Positions 10,869-22,300 of a DNA stretch of 64,000 nucleotides are shown here, in pieces. Made by a program: the position numbers and the translations under genes. The notes below the pieces were generated by a model. That model was not told where the DNA came from, ran no database searches, and worked only from the letters and a program-made list of their open reading frames with translations. Numbering within the stretch: position 1 is the stretch's first letter; every line of letters starts with the position of its first letter. The stretch is from Hippopus hippopus. Its lineage: Eukaryota > Mollusca > Bivalvia > Cardiida > Cardiidae. The stretch is taken from NCBI GenBank assembly GCA_946811185.2, contig OX328107.1:26371587-26435586 (forward strand), read 5' to 3'.

Positions 10869-11044
10869 TTAACCCTTTCCTAAAAGACAAATTTTAGACT
10901 TTTCCGAATTCCAAGCAATTCCAGACAACACATTCAAAATCTTCTGATAGGATAGAAAACATAGTTAAAATTGGAGAAAATGCGGCTGGGTGCCAGCCGA
11001 TTTTCTCCTTTTCCCACAATCTCAGAATTGTTTGGTAAAGGGTT
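10869..11044 (-). mobile_element. MITE family A copy 5 with a substituted hairpin loop
   Basis: Starts TTAACCCTTTCC and ends TTTGGTAAAGGGTTG. The hairpin tip is CGGCTGGGTGCCAGCCG instead of TGCTGGTNACCAGCA, and both arms are changed together. Confidence 0.75.
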
Positions 11045-11099
11045 GTTTCAACTTTTTATCATTAATGCTTTGTCAACCTTTCTGTTTTTCTTGTCTTTG

Positions 11100-11165
11100 C
11101 ACACTATAGATCAGGAGGAGACTGCACAAAACATGCATTCTGATCTTGTATCTACACTGTCTGCT
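11100..11165. repeat. Hairpin family B core, partial
   Basis: CACTATAGATCAGGAGGAGACTGCA is followed by CATTCTGATCTTGTATCTACACTGTCTGC, a decayed family B palindrome without recognisable ends. A similar fragment lies at 11488-11550. Confidence 0.5.
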
Positions 11166-11639
11166 AAATACATGTAGACATCTTCGGATCAAAAGCAATC
11201 CTAAAATTGCAATATCTGCAATCTTTTTCGTTACTGAAAATGTCAGTTCTTTATTCAGTGATTACAAGGTTAGGAAACTTACGTAATATGATTATATGTA
11301 TTAAGAGTAAAACTGTATTATCTTTTTATCATCTCTTAAGTTTGTACAAACATAATTATAGCAAAGATCAGTGCTCTAAAACTTTTTTGCCTGCCTAAGG
11401 TTGGAAAAATAACCTTGACCCAAGACCATTCAAATAATACAACTGTACAAATAAATCGCACAAAAAATCCAAAAATCTAGGACAGTGTGTAATCCAAGAG
11501 CAGGTTGCATGTTTCACAGGGGCAGATCTTGATCTACACTTCCTACAATAACAAACTTACCATTATGTAATGTTTGGCAGTCTATGCTTTGTGAGAAAAA
11601 TATCCAGAGAACAGTCAAAACATAACAATTTCTATCAAT

Positions 11640-12124
11640 CTTTACCACGCAATCCTGTTTTTAGCAAATCAGAAAAAATGGGATGAGGAAAACATTGTCT
11701 TAAGTCTATCTTTGTTTTCTTCAATTTCTTTATTCATAGAAAACCATTTCCAAAATGAAAATAATGGAAAGAAACATCCTGAAAGAAAAATTGTATTTAC
11801 CAGTAAATCTATCAGTGGTTTGAATATCATTGAATTTCGTCTAAGTTCCTCATAACATGAGAGAGGCTGGCACTTAATTCTCTCAACAGTGTACGAAACA
11901 TTTACGAAACAAACCATGTTTTACAGCCCTAATAAGGATTTCTTTTGAAAACATGACTGGGAAAACATGAAATACTAGTTACTAGAATCTTCTCCTTTTC
12001 CAACAATGTTTGTTAGTCCTCCAAGGACAAATCCCATCATTTGAGCAGATACAGTTTGTTGTCTTACATTGTTTTAATGGGTAATCATAGGTAAGTCTAA
12101 AATTTTGTCATTTCGTAAAGCGTA
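11640..12124 (+). mobile_element. MITE family A copy 6, probably interrupted
   Basis: A left end, TTTACCACGCAATCCTG, lies at about 11642. The core and long arm (ACTAGTTACTAG, then GTCTAAAATTTTGTCATTTCGTAAAG) lie at 11938-12124. The intervening 250 bp is not family A, so this is either an interrupted copy or two fragments. Confidence 0.5.
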
Positions 12125-12239
12125 AATTGTACAGACGGTCAAAACTTCTACCAACAGAATATATCTTTAACGCATGATCTCTATTGGTAAATATAGGTGG
12201 TTCTAAAGCCCTCTTTGCAAGAATATTTTACAAATTATT

Positions 12240-12315
12240 ATACAGTGTGGATCTAAAGACTCATACCCACTCTGTAATTCTCTGCATCATGATCAAGATC
12301 AACACCGTCTGCAAA
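12240..12315. repeat. Hairpin family B core, decayed
   Basis: GTGTGGATCTAAAGACTCA and ATCAAGATCAACACCGTCTGCAAAAG remain of the two arms. Confidence 0.45.
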
Positions 12316-12347
12316 AGTAAGTACAGTTTTGCTTGGAATTCCATCGG

Positions 12348-12574
12348 TTAGCTCTTTACCACACAAGAAAAATTTACACTTGTCCAAATTGAAAGCATTT
12401 GCAAACGACAATTTAAATTTGGCTCAAATGTCGGATATCCTCTTTCATAGCATAAAAAACATTGTGGGAAAAGGAGAAAATGCTGGTTGCCAGCATTTTC
12501 TCCTTTTTCCACAATGTTTCAAAAAGGCTTATTCCTCTGGAATTAAAAATCAGAGTTGTGTGGTAAAGAGTTAT
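12348..12574 (-). mobile_element. MITE family A copy 7
   Basis: Near-complete inverted copy: TTAGCTCTTTACCACACAAG at the left, the core GGAGAAAATGCTGGTTGCC with paired arm, and GTGTGGTAAAGAGTTAT at the right. Confidence 0.85.
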
Positions 12575-12675
12575 ACTCTCCTGTTATCTTGAGCTCTATA
12601 CTGTCAAAATTCAAGCTTTAGATAAGGCTCAGACAGAAACCAGGTACACTGAAGGTCCAGAGGGGCATGGTTAGC

Positions 12676-12902
12676 TTTTATCCCTTTTGCACACAATCTT
12701 GTGTTTTGACGATCTTAAAGCAGAGGGATTTGAAAACTTTGTGAGAAAAGGAGAAAATGCTGGTTACTAGCATTTTCTCCTTTTCACACAAAGTTTACTG
12801 CCTTTTCAAAGACAGGTCCTTTTATTTCAGCCAAATTTAATTTGTCTGAAAGAGCTTCAATTTGGACGAATCTAAAATTCTGTAGACTGGTAAATAGTTT
12901 AA
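12676..12902 (+). mobile_element. MITE family A copy 8
   Basis: Left end TTTATCCCTTTTGCACACAAT, core GAAAATGCTGGTTACTAGCATTTTC, right end ACTGGTAAATAGTTTAA. Confidence 0.8.
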
Positions 12903-12904
12903 GA

Positions 12905-13560
12905 GAACCAATTCCACAAGGACATGATGCCATTAACAATAAACAAAGAGATCCATAAGATGGTTTAGTCTGTAAAATGTCAGTTGCAAATTTGATTTAT
13001 CAATAAACAAAACCATTTGATATCCCATAATGTGGGGTATAAAAAAACTCTTCTATTGGTTTCCTCTCAACTATTATCATGAAAATCTTGGAAATCATTG
13101 AAATTGATCTATTCATGAAGGGCAGTTTCATTTTATTCCCTCCGTTTCTTTTATTAAACGATGCCATTAAGTCATGCTTTTTCTTATCAAACCCTTGAAA
13201 TTACTTGGTTTATTGTAAACCTGAAAAATTTCGGGATCAAATACATGCACTGCATGAAGATATCACAAATGACGAAAAAAAACTCCATATCTACATATTG
13301 TCAAATATGGTTCCAAATATGGTATCAAGACATATCTCTTGCATGGAATATTGATTGGCATTGATTTGCGGCTTGATTTGTCAGAATGTCTTGATAAGGT
13401 ATTTATCCGCCATTCATAAAAACAAAGTTATTACCGGCTAATCCATTATTTGTTTGATTTTGTTTACCGTTTTCGAATAAAATAACAATAATTATGATAT
13501 TTAGTCATTGGAAGTTGTAGGTATATAATAAAAGGAACATTATATTGTAGTAACTTTCTT
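12905..13560. other. No recognisable feature
   Basis: No hairpin, tRNA-like box or coding similarity seen. Confidence 0.3.
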
Positions 13561-13589
13561 GCCGCATGTATTTGCTTCTTGCAGTGTAA

Positions 13590-13695
13590 GAAAATTTTGA
13601 CAGACACGCACATAGACGCTGGCAGACACAGGGCCATGACACAACCTCGCTGGCCTTCGGAAAGTGGAGCTAAAACCATGCAACCGTGGGCTTTC
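13590..13695 (+). repeat. Arm fragment of the TTTTTAGCTC element family
   Basis: GACAGACACGCACATAGACG, then GGGCCATGACACAACC and TCGCTGGCCTTCGGAAAGTG before GAGCTAAAA. This is the same arm as the one ending at 18926, without the internal tandem repeats. Confidence 0.6.
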
Positions 13696-13739
13696 AGGCA
13701 CCCCACATTTAGGATTGATTCTTTTTTTTTCCACTTCAC

Positions 13740-14160
13740 CTAAATCAGAGCTCTAGCAATCAAATAGGCAGGTACATGTATCTGCCTGTCTTAGCATGTC
13801 CTTGTCAGTTGTTGCCCTCCCTGTTAGGCTTAATTCTATTCTCAAAGAAAACTAAGCCAAAGACATGGCAACACCACTGGCACATGTGATTGCATTCAGT
13901 AAAACAGTCTTTGAACTAAAACAAGGGTCTGTCTCTTGTATTTAGAAGCAGCTGGTATATTCCATAAATGCCTTTATCCTTTATCCTTGAAAGCTATTTT
14001 AGACCTACAAGGAACAAAAACAGTCTATAGTGTCACATAGTCTTTCGTCCTTTGGTAAAAAGTTAAACAATGTCCCAATGACTTGATCGATCCACTCATA
14101 AATAAATAAACTAAATGTTTTCAGTCAGTCTACTACAAAACTTTTGTTACAACACATGTA
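13740..14160. other. No recognisable feature
   Basis: Sequence up to the mariner terminus with no supportable feature. Confidence 0.3.
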
Positions 14161-15503
14161 TACGAGGGTTGTTCGATATGTAATGTGCATTGTACGATAT
14201 CTCAAAAGCATTCGACTCAAATAGTGAAATGAACATTACATCCCTTCAAAATATTCTCCGTGGTTTGAAATACATAATTTCAATCTCTGAATCCATTTCT
14301 GAAATACGTCACGGTACGCTGATTTAGGTAGACCTCTGAGGCACTGACTGATGGCTGAGCCAAGGGCTTGTCGGGACTTGTAACGACGACCAGATAAGAA
14401 CTTTTTAAGTTTTGGAAAAAGGAAAAAGTCGCATGGGGCTAGATCTGGAGAGTATGGTGGGTGTGGCAAGACAGTAACCTTCTCCGACTTCAAAAATTGC
14501 TTCACAAGCTCAGATGCATGTGATGGAGCATTATTATGAAGTAGACGAACATGCCTAAATCCTGACACAGGGTGTCGTTTAAGATAATATTTCTTGAGCT
14601 TTTTTAGTATAACATCTCGGTAATACCGACCTGTAACAATTTTGCCCTTCGGCACCGGAATTTGTACGGCTGTACCGTCACATGAGAAGAATATGCAATA
14701 AAGAACCTTCTTTGTGCTTATGCTTCTATTGGCAAATACAGGCCTTCTACCGTGTTTAGTTAGCCATATTTTGTTTCCAATTTTTCTTACTGGTTTGAAA
14801 TAGTGAACTCATGTTTCGTCACCAGTAACAATGTTTGCAAATTGTCTTTGATTGAATTTGGGAAACATTTTGAGCAATTGCTTAGCGGTTTGTACTCGTA
14901 CCCGTTTTTGGTCATCTGTCAATATATGCGGTATCCATCTGGCAGAAATCTTTCGTACTTTCAAAATACGCTTCAAAATGAAATGCACCCGCGATAGCGA
15001 TATGCCAACAGCGTTGGCAATATCACGAATCGTGTATCTGCCATCACTTTCAATTATTTCCCTGACTTTTGAGACATTTGCCTTGCCTGTTACAGTCACA
15101 GGTCGGCCAGATTTTGCTGCATCTTTGACGGACTCTGTGCCAGTCAGAAATTTCTTTCTCCACCTACGAACTGTCTCATAAGATACCTTATCAGACCCAT
15201 AAACTTCCCCCAATTCAGTAAAAATCTGCATTACCGAATGACCGAGTTTTGTGCGAACTTTTATATAAGCTCTAATTTCTTCAATATTCTTAATCCGTTT
15301 CCCAACCATTTTTACAACAGTGGTCAACGACTAGCTCTAATGAAATGACTATAAGTTTAAAACTATGTGGAGCTAAAGGCTCGTGTTTATACCGTTGGAA
15401 AGGTTTTGAATAGAGCTATTCAAGCGTATCATCATCCACAAAATCGTTGAAAGCGTTATCGCGCTGTGGTACAATACACATTACATATCGAACAGCCCTC
15501 GTA
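14161..15503 (-). mobile_element. Complete mariner transposon, inactive
   Basis: Terminal inverted repeats start CGAGGGYTGTTCGATATGTA inside a TA at both ends (14161-14162 and 15502-15503), the target duplication of Tc1/mariner elements. About 1.34 kb is a normal mariner length. The element carries a single minus-strand transposase gene. Confidence 0.95.
14236..15327 (-). pseudogene. Mariner transposase, broken
   Basis: One frame runs from ATG at 15327 to the stop at 14236, about 363 codons, interrupted only by a TGA at 14809-14811. An N-terminal helix-turn-helix region includes VSYETVRRWRKKF and, further on, YTIRDIANAVGISLSRV. The catalytic domain has TGDET with the first Asp; the stop replaces the Trp that normally follows. 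It then has RLLHNNAPSH, where families of this type have HDNAP, so the second catalytic Asp is Asn. YSPDLAPCDFFLFP carries the third Asp, 34 residues later, a DD34D layout. Both changes are G to A on the coding strand. The protein cannot be active as it stands. Confidence 0.93.
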
Positions 15504-15504
15504 C

Positions 15505-16043
15505 AATAAGATACATGTACTACAGTGATCTTTACCAGTAATTTTCCATTCTTTCTCAATTCAAATCTTTTCAATTGGCTGAGAAATTCTGACACCATGA
15601 CAGTCGACAATTTTCAATTGACGATATAATTATGTGAAAGCGAAATTATTTGTAAATTTCCATTCTTCTTTCATCGTGTATAAGTATGTATAATTGTGGA
15701 AAATTAGAAATGGCTCCTCACTCTTGAGGTATGTGTATCAATTACAACCAAACACCTTCAAAAGTTTTCAGAAACACAATTTATATAACTGATCGAGCAC
15801 ATATCTCTTTAGTTTCTTTAACAATTGGAAGTTTGTACAAAAAAATAACAGACAATAAGAGTTATGCTCTGAAAGTAACTACATAAATGTCTGCCATATG
15901 TTAAAAACATGTTTAACCAAGTTCAATTCAAACATATACAAATGCTATCATTGTCACCTACAAATGCTTTGTATAATTATGGACAAGCAAGTCTAAATTT
16001 TGAGCCAGTACAAAGAATCCAGATAATGCCTTTGAAATCTTTA
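15505..16043. other. No recognisable feature
   Basis: AT-rich sequence between the mariner and a run of family A MITEs. Confidence 0.3.
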
Positions 16044-16245
16044 TTAAATGACAAAATGTTGGACTTGTCCAAATCCAAGGCACTTGCAGACAACAAATTA
16101 AATGTGGCTAAAATGGCAACAGTTGTCCTTTAGAAGGCTTAAAAAACGGTGTAAGAAAAGTACAAAATGCTAGCTCTTGCGTTTTCTTCTTTTCCTACAA
16201 TGTCTTCAAATGGCCTTTTTATTCAGGGTAACAGAACAATCAATT
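16044..16245 (-). mobile_element. MITE family A copy 9, diverged
   Basis: Starts TTAAATGACAAAATGTTGGACTTGTCC. The core is reduced to TACAAAATGCTAGCTC followed by GCGTTTTCTTC. The first of four copies in a row. Confidence 0.6.
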
Positions 16246-16430
16246 TGTGTTTTAAGGACCTTCAGGTAAGAAGCTCTTATGAAAATGTGGGGAAAAGGAG
16301 AAAGTGTTCCTTTTCCCACAATGTCTTCTACCTAATTAAGACATATCCTATCATATTAACCACGTTTGTTGCCTGCAAATCTTTCTATATTGAGAGATCT
16401 TACTTCTTTCGTCAGGATATGAGTTGGATG
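16246..16430 (+). mobile_element. MITE family A copy 10, shortened hairpin
   Basis: Core is GGGAAAAGGAGAAAGTG followed by TTCCTTTTCCCAC, with the TGCTGGT tip deleted. The long arm follows to about 16430. Confidence 0.55.
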
Positions 16431-16436
16431 ACATTT

Positions 16437-16656
16437 TGGCCCGAATTTGAACTTGTTCAAATGGAAAGCATCTGCACACAAAAAAATTTAATGTGGCTCA
16501 AAAAAGTAGAATTTTTTTAAGAAAGGGTAAAAGACACTGCTGGAATAGAGAAGAATGCTCAGCATTTTTTCAGCATTTTCTCCCTTCCCGACAATGTTTC
16601 GAAAAGCCTTTTACCTCATAGTCGTTATCACACAGAATATTTTGGTAAAGGGTTAA
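16437..16656 (-). mobile_element. MITE family A copy 11
   Basis: Right end TTTTGGTAAAGGGTTAA at 16640-16656 is intact. The left half is diverged and the core arms no longer match well. Its terminal TTAA (16653-16656) is also the first base of the next copy. Confidence 0.65.
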
Positions 16657-16880
16657 CTTTTTACCAAATGACAAAATTTTAGATATGTCCATTTTGAAAA
16701 CCCCTGCAGACAAAAATGTAAATGTAGCTCAAATAATGAGAATTGTACTTAAAAGTACTGAAACATTGTTGGAAAAGGAGAAAATGCTGGTAACCAGCAT
16801 TTTCTCCTTCTTCAGCAATGTTTTCAAAAACTTTCAGCCTCAAAGTTGTTAAAATCTTGAATTGTTTTGTAAAGGGTTAA
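16653..16880 (-). mobile_element. MITE family A copy 12, complete
   Basis: Bounded by TTAA at 16653 and 16877. Core GGAGAAAATGCTGGTAACC with perfect opposite arm. Shares its left TTAA with copy 11. Confidence 0.85.
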
Positions 16881-17067
16881 ATAGTTTTTGGGATTCTATG
16901 GGTTAGAAGAATTCAAACCATGCCAGTGATAGTTCTAACATAAAGAAATTTTACTACAAACAGAACTCTGTTCAACAACAAGGATGAAACAAACCAACAA
17001 CTTGTACTCCTGACCATTTGTTCCATTAGTTATCTGCTATATCGTGCTCTTGACCATACATCAAAAC

Positions 17068-17160
17068 AACAAAATTTTAGACTAGACCCATTTGAAAGCT
17101 TTTGCAAATGCAAAATTAAACATAACACAAATGGTGGAATATGTCTTAAGAAGTAAAATC
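17068..17160 (-). repeat. MITE family A fragment (long arm only)
   Basis: ACAAAATTTTAGACTAGACC then GAAAGCTTTTGCAAATGC, the long arm without hairpin. Confidence 0.55.
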
Positions 17161-17522
17161 ACGACTAGTTTCTATTATTGATTGGACTGCGATCATACTT
17201 TATCATATTTCTGCAACCAGTTTATTCAGCACAAAAGCACCGCATGCAGGTGACATGGCATGGCTGCAAATGCCTGATTTTCAGTGAAAATTCCGAATGT
17301 GAAAAAGGGGCTTAACTATGTCAAAAATACCTTGATGGTTATCTAATGTGTAATCCTTTTGACAGGTAACAATTTGTCCGTGTTTGAAGAAAATATGGTC
17401 AGTACTTAGACGGATATTATGAAATGTCACAGTTTATGCATGCCAATGTCAGGGCTACGACAATACCTTGACATTTTCTTCCAAAACAGCTGAGCTAACA
17501 AGTAAATCTTGGATCTGTTGTT

Positions 17523-17692
17523 CACTTTTTACCAGACAACAAAATTATAAGCTGATGCAGACCACATAATTATGACAGGCAGCTCAATTGATGAAATTTG
17601 TCCTTGAAAGGGTGGGAAATACCACCACACAATGTTTTCAAAAACCTTTTTTCTCAGGGTAGCCAAAAAACATGGGATTGTTTAAAAAGAGT
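17523..17692 (-). repeat. MITE family A copy without the central hairpin
   Basis: Starts CTTTTTACCAGACAACAAAA and ends ATGGGATTGTTTAAAAAGAG. The GGAGAAAATGC core is missing, with only ACACAATGTTTTC remaining. Confidence 0.6.
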
Positions 17693-17821
17693 AAACACTT
17701 CCGTCTTCCGGAAAATTTAGAATATGATACACTGGATGAACTTTCTTGAATTTAATGTATAATTAATTTTTCCATACAAGAACCTTTTTGGAAAAATTAA
17801 AAAAAAAAAAAAAAATGAAAA

Positions 17822-18930
17822 CAGTTCAACAAGAAGGCCAAGATGGCCCTGTATCGCTCCACTGGCTAATAAGTAAAACCCTACAAGCCAAACATTACAA
17901 TACTTGACCAACTGGTTTCAAACTAGAAGACATACAGAATTTTCTCTATAAAATCCTACGACAAAGTTATAGCCCCAGGACAAAGCCATTTTTGACCACA
18001 GATCTATAATTACTTCAATCCTGGTAGAGATCAACAAGATAACGCCCCACACCAAATGATACAGGTCTAAAATGTGTGGTTATAAACAAGAAGATTTTCA
18101 AAGTTTCCTCAATAAAAGACCCTGTAAAGCATGAGATCCCCGAGACAGAGCTAAATTTTGTAGCCCTAGGTCTTATGAGTAGTAACACAAAGATTTCTAT
18201 AGTTTACACTAGATAAGCCAATGTACAACTTCTGACCCCTGGGGCAAAACTTGACCCCAGGGCTATATCTTGGGCCCTCTTGGGAGAGGCCCACTAGATA
18301 AAGCTACATGCAAAATTTGGTAGCCCTAGGCCCTATGGCTAGGTACAAGATGCTTTTTAACTTTCCCTTATATAAGCCCATGTAAACCTTGTGACCCCCA
18401 GGGCAGGGCCAAATTTAACAGAAGGGCTATAATTTTGGCACTCTTGGTACAGGCCCATTTGATAAAGCTACATGCAAAATTTGGTAGCCCTAGGCCTTAT
18501 GGCTAGGTACAGGAAGATTTCTAAAGTTTTTACTATATAAGCCCATGTAAAAGTTGTGAGCCCCTGGGCGGGGCCAAATTTTACCCCAGGGCTACAATTT
18601 GAAGAAACTAGGTAGAGGTCTACTAGATAAAGCTACATGCCAAATTTGGCAGCCCTAGGCCTTATGGTTTCAGACAAGAAGATTTTCAATGGTTTTCAAT
18701 ATTTTTTCAGTTTTGTTGCCACTGCAACCACAGTTTTGAAGGAATCAAATTCTTTCAAGAAATTCTGAAGGCGACCAAAACAGGATCATTTCTGTGAAGT
18801 TTCATCAAAATTGGATCAGTAGTTTCAGAGAAGATGTTTGAATTAAAAGTTAACACACGGACAGACGCACGACGGACACTGGGCCATGACATAAGCCTGC
18901 TGGCCTTTGGCCAGTGGAGCTAAAAATAGG
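17822..18930 (-). mobile_element. Arm-plus-tandem-repeat element, copy 1
   Basis: One end reads AACAAGAAGGCCAAGATGG then CCCTGTATCGCTCCACTGG. The other ends GGCCAGTGGAGCTAAAAATA. Between them are about four tandem units of roughly 160-180 bp, each with GATAAAGCTACATGC and AATTTGGTAGCCCTAGGCC. The 40.7-kb element has comparable ends but a different internal repeat. The layout recalls bivalve 'pearl' elements, thought to be non-autonomous Helitrons; that link is inference. Confidence 0.7.
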
Positions 18931-18951
18931 AAAATATTTCTGGAAAAACAG

Positions 18952-19165
18952 CTAAATCCTTTACCACCCAATCCAGAGTTTTAATAACCCTGACTGAGAA
19001 GGCTTTTGAAAACATTGTGGGAAAAGGAGAAAATGCTGGTAACCAGCATTTTCTCCTTTTCCCATATTTTCTACAATATCAAAGATAAATTACATCCTTT
19101 ACACCACATTCGTCACATGCAAAAGTTTTGACTCTGGACATCTCAAAAATTTCATCAAAGGTTAA
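18952..19165 (+). mobile_element. MITE family A copy 14
   Basis: Left CTAAATCCTTTACCACCCAATC, perfect core GGAGAAAATGCTGGTAACC and arm, right end ATCAAAGGTTAA. It sits 22 bp from the end of the preceding element. Confidence 0.85.
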
Positions 19166-19344
19166 ATATTAATTCTTGTTATGATGTCTCCCTGACAAAC
19201 TGTGTCGGTATGAATCAGTTGTTGAGTTGTGGTGACTGGTAATTTCCTTCCACATCTAATTGGATTCCTTACTTATGAGTTACAATGGTCTGGATTCAGC
19301 ATACCGTATCTCACATTGTAAACAAATGGGTGAAAACATGTGGT

Positions 19345-19350
19345 TTTATT
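19345..19350 (-). promoter_or_regulatory. Candidate poly(A) signal of the IMMP1L-like gene
   Basis: AATAAA on the minus strand, 18 bases past the stop codon of the last exon at 19368. The closeness is unusual but possible; no cleavage site can be fixed from sequence. Confidence 0.5.
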
Positions 19351-19367
19351 CTCTTGAATTTTTCATT

Positions 19368-22300
19368 TCATAGGAATCCACCTCCAAACTGAAAGTAAAC
19401 AAAAAAGATGTAAAGATAATTAATTAGTAGTGAACAACCATTAAATTAAAAATTGGACAATAAGCAGACATTGTAGATCAGGCACACACCACACAGAGAG
19501 AGCAGTCTGATATTGAATATACCGGTACACTGTTGTATAACTCTTTACAACAAAATAAAATTTTAGACTTGTCCAAACTGAAAACACTTGCAGATGAATG
19601 GTTAGGAAATACCAGCATTTTCTCCTTTTCCCACAATATTTTCAAAAGCTTTTAATGTCAGGGTAGTTAAGACTAGAGATTGTTTGGTAAACCCGTAAAA
19701 GGAGTTTGGGAGAAGGTTGGGTCACCTTTAACTCTTTACCATACAACAAAATTCCAGTCTTGGCCAAATTGATAGGTTTTGCAGAAAAAAAAAAATATGA
19801 TTGCAACACAAAAATAGGGCTATGCATTTGCAAAGCTACATACTATTGCAGGAAAAGGACCCATTGTTCCAAGTATTAGCCACCAGCAGAAAAATGAATT
19901 ATGATACCAGGGAAAAAGTTGCCAAGTTGCTCTATCATTTGTTTACTTTTAACATTATTTAAAAATTGGTTTTTCTGCCAGCAACACTTGAATTAACTAA
20001 CAAAAAAAGAATGCTAACTTCACAATAATTTCAATACTTTTAAATTGCATGATTCAATGCATTTTGGCCACCTACATTTATAACTTGGGTGAAGTTCACA
20101 CTAACCACTCTCAATTTAACATGTTTTTACAAACCTTGTACAGGACCTTCGAATGTATGAGTCCATATGGAATTGCTCCAAAAGATCTGGAATCCATCGA
20201 ATCAAAGCTATTATCTCCTTCTACCCATACGTAACCTTTCGGTATCTGAAAAGAAATAATTACAAAGTAGAGCATACTGGTGCCAATGTTTGGCTGCAAT
20301 TACTTCTTCAGTGAAAATCGTTAGTTGCAAAAGGGGGTATAACTGTGTCAAAAATATTGTGAGAGGATAGGCTTTGCTTTATAGTTATACTTAACCAGTA
20401 ACCACTGGGTATCAAGCCTTGTATATTATCAACTGAGCTAGCAGGCTATGACAAAAACATACATCACCTCTTTACCACATGATGAAATCTTAGACTTGTC
20501 CAAACTGAAAGCATATGCAGATGACATCTTAAGTGCTGCACTAATTATGAAATATGTCCTTCAAGGAGTAGAAAACATCATGGGAAAAGGAGAAAATGCT
20601 GGTTACCAGCATTTTCTCCTTTTCCAATAATGTTTTCAAGAGCTGTCTCTTTCAGAGTTGTTAAAAGTCAGCATTGTGTGGTACCTACCCTTACAAAATC
20701 TCCACTATTACTATTGTACACACTATCGCCTTCCATTCCAACCAATCTTTTACACATATACTCTGTTGGTATTCTATGGTCATGCAAACATACAACATCA
20801 TTTCTGAAGATAAAAAAAGGGAAATATATTTTAAAGACTTTCAAGGAATTTTCTTTTCCCCCAGAATAAAGCAAAAAGAGAAAAAAGAAAACCCTAAGAA
20901 ATGTGTTTCTAGATATATGGGTGCTTCTCTTGGAAAAGGGGAGTTGATGCCTATTGGCAATGCATTATGTGATGTGACTAAGCAAGTGTTTTATGTATCC
21001 AATTTGTTAAAAAAAAAAAGGCTGAATCATGAGGTACATGTACAGAGCAGAAAATTCACTGAGAGCTAGGTTTCTACCCAGGTTAGGCTGTGTGAAGTGC
21101 ACAGGCTGACTTGGTTGATACCTTTTCGCAGATGCATTAAACCCTTTTCATAGCATTTAACTCGTATATATCTGAATATAAAAAGAAGTTACAACCATGG
21201 GAAAATATTAATCCATTAAGTGTCAGCAGCAGATGCCTTTTGAAAATTGAGGATATGGCAGAAAATTTTTGCATGTTACATTCAGTTGCTACTTCCATTT
21301 ATGTTTAACCTTAACCTAACAATCCGAAGTTTTAACGATCTTGAAAGGTAAGCCTTCAAAAATATTGTAGAAATAGAAGAAAATGCTGGTAACCAGCATT
21401 TTCTCCAAGCTCCTTTTCTAACTGTGCTTAAACCCTTTCCCACATAACCAACATTGATACAATGATTAGTGGTGAGAGTTGAAGGAATCCTATCGCAATT
21501 TGCTTCTGTGCTTACTGTTGCGCATTCCTACTCGTAACTGCATCGTTTTCGTTTATAACGACAGTTACATGAAGGCACGACACACCATCACTTTCCATTT
21601 TCAGGGCCAGCAAATATGGGCTCAGCACGGTAAATGTAAACATTCAAAAGACTGGTACCTTTTAATCTGTCCAAAATGGCGAGTAAATCTATCCACCAAC
21701 AGTACATCCCCTGAATATAGAGTGGGCTGCATAGATGATCCTACACACTGCAAAAAAGAGCATAAAATTCTTTTTTGGTAGCTTGCATGAATGTACAATA
21801 AAGAAACTTGGTTATCTACTCTTTACCACATGGTAACTTTTTAGACTAGTTCAAACTGAAAGTGTTTGAAGACAACGAAGTAAATATTGTTAAAATGATT
21901 GGACTTGTTTCTGAAAGGTTAGAAAAAATTGTGGGAAAAGGAGAAAATGCTGGTTTCCAGCATTTTCTCCTTTTCTCACAATGTTTTCAAAGGGCTTCTT
22001 TGTCAGGGTTGTTTAAACTTGGGGTTCTGTGGGAATGGGTTTACAGTTAACCAGAGGCCAATATTTTAGACATGTTTATACTGCGAGTATCTTCGAACAA
22101 TAAATTAAGTACATGTACATCTAAAATGATATGATTTGTTTGAAAGAGTAGAAAACCTTATTAGAAATCAAGAAAATATTCGTTACTAAGCAATTTCACC
22201 TTTTCCATAATGTCTTCTACCAGATCGTATGTACTAGACTTTGAAATTCATTTGCATATAATATGCAAACCTACCAACAAGCCTCTTTAATATGCATCCC

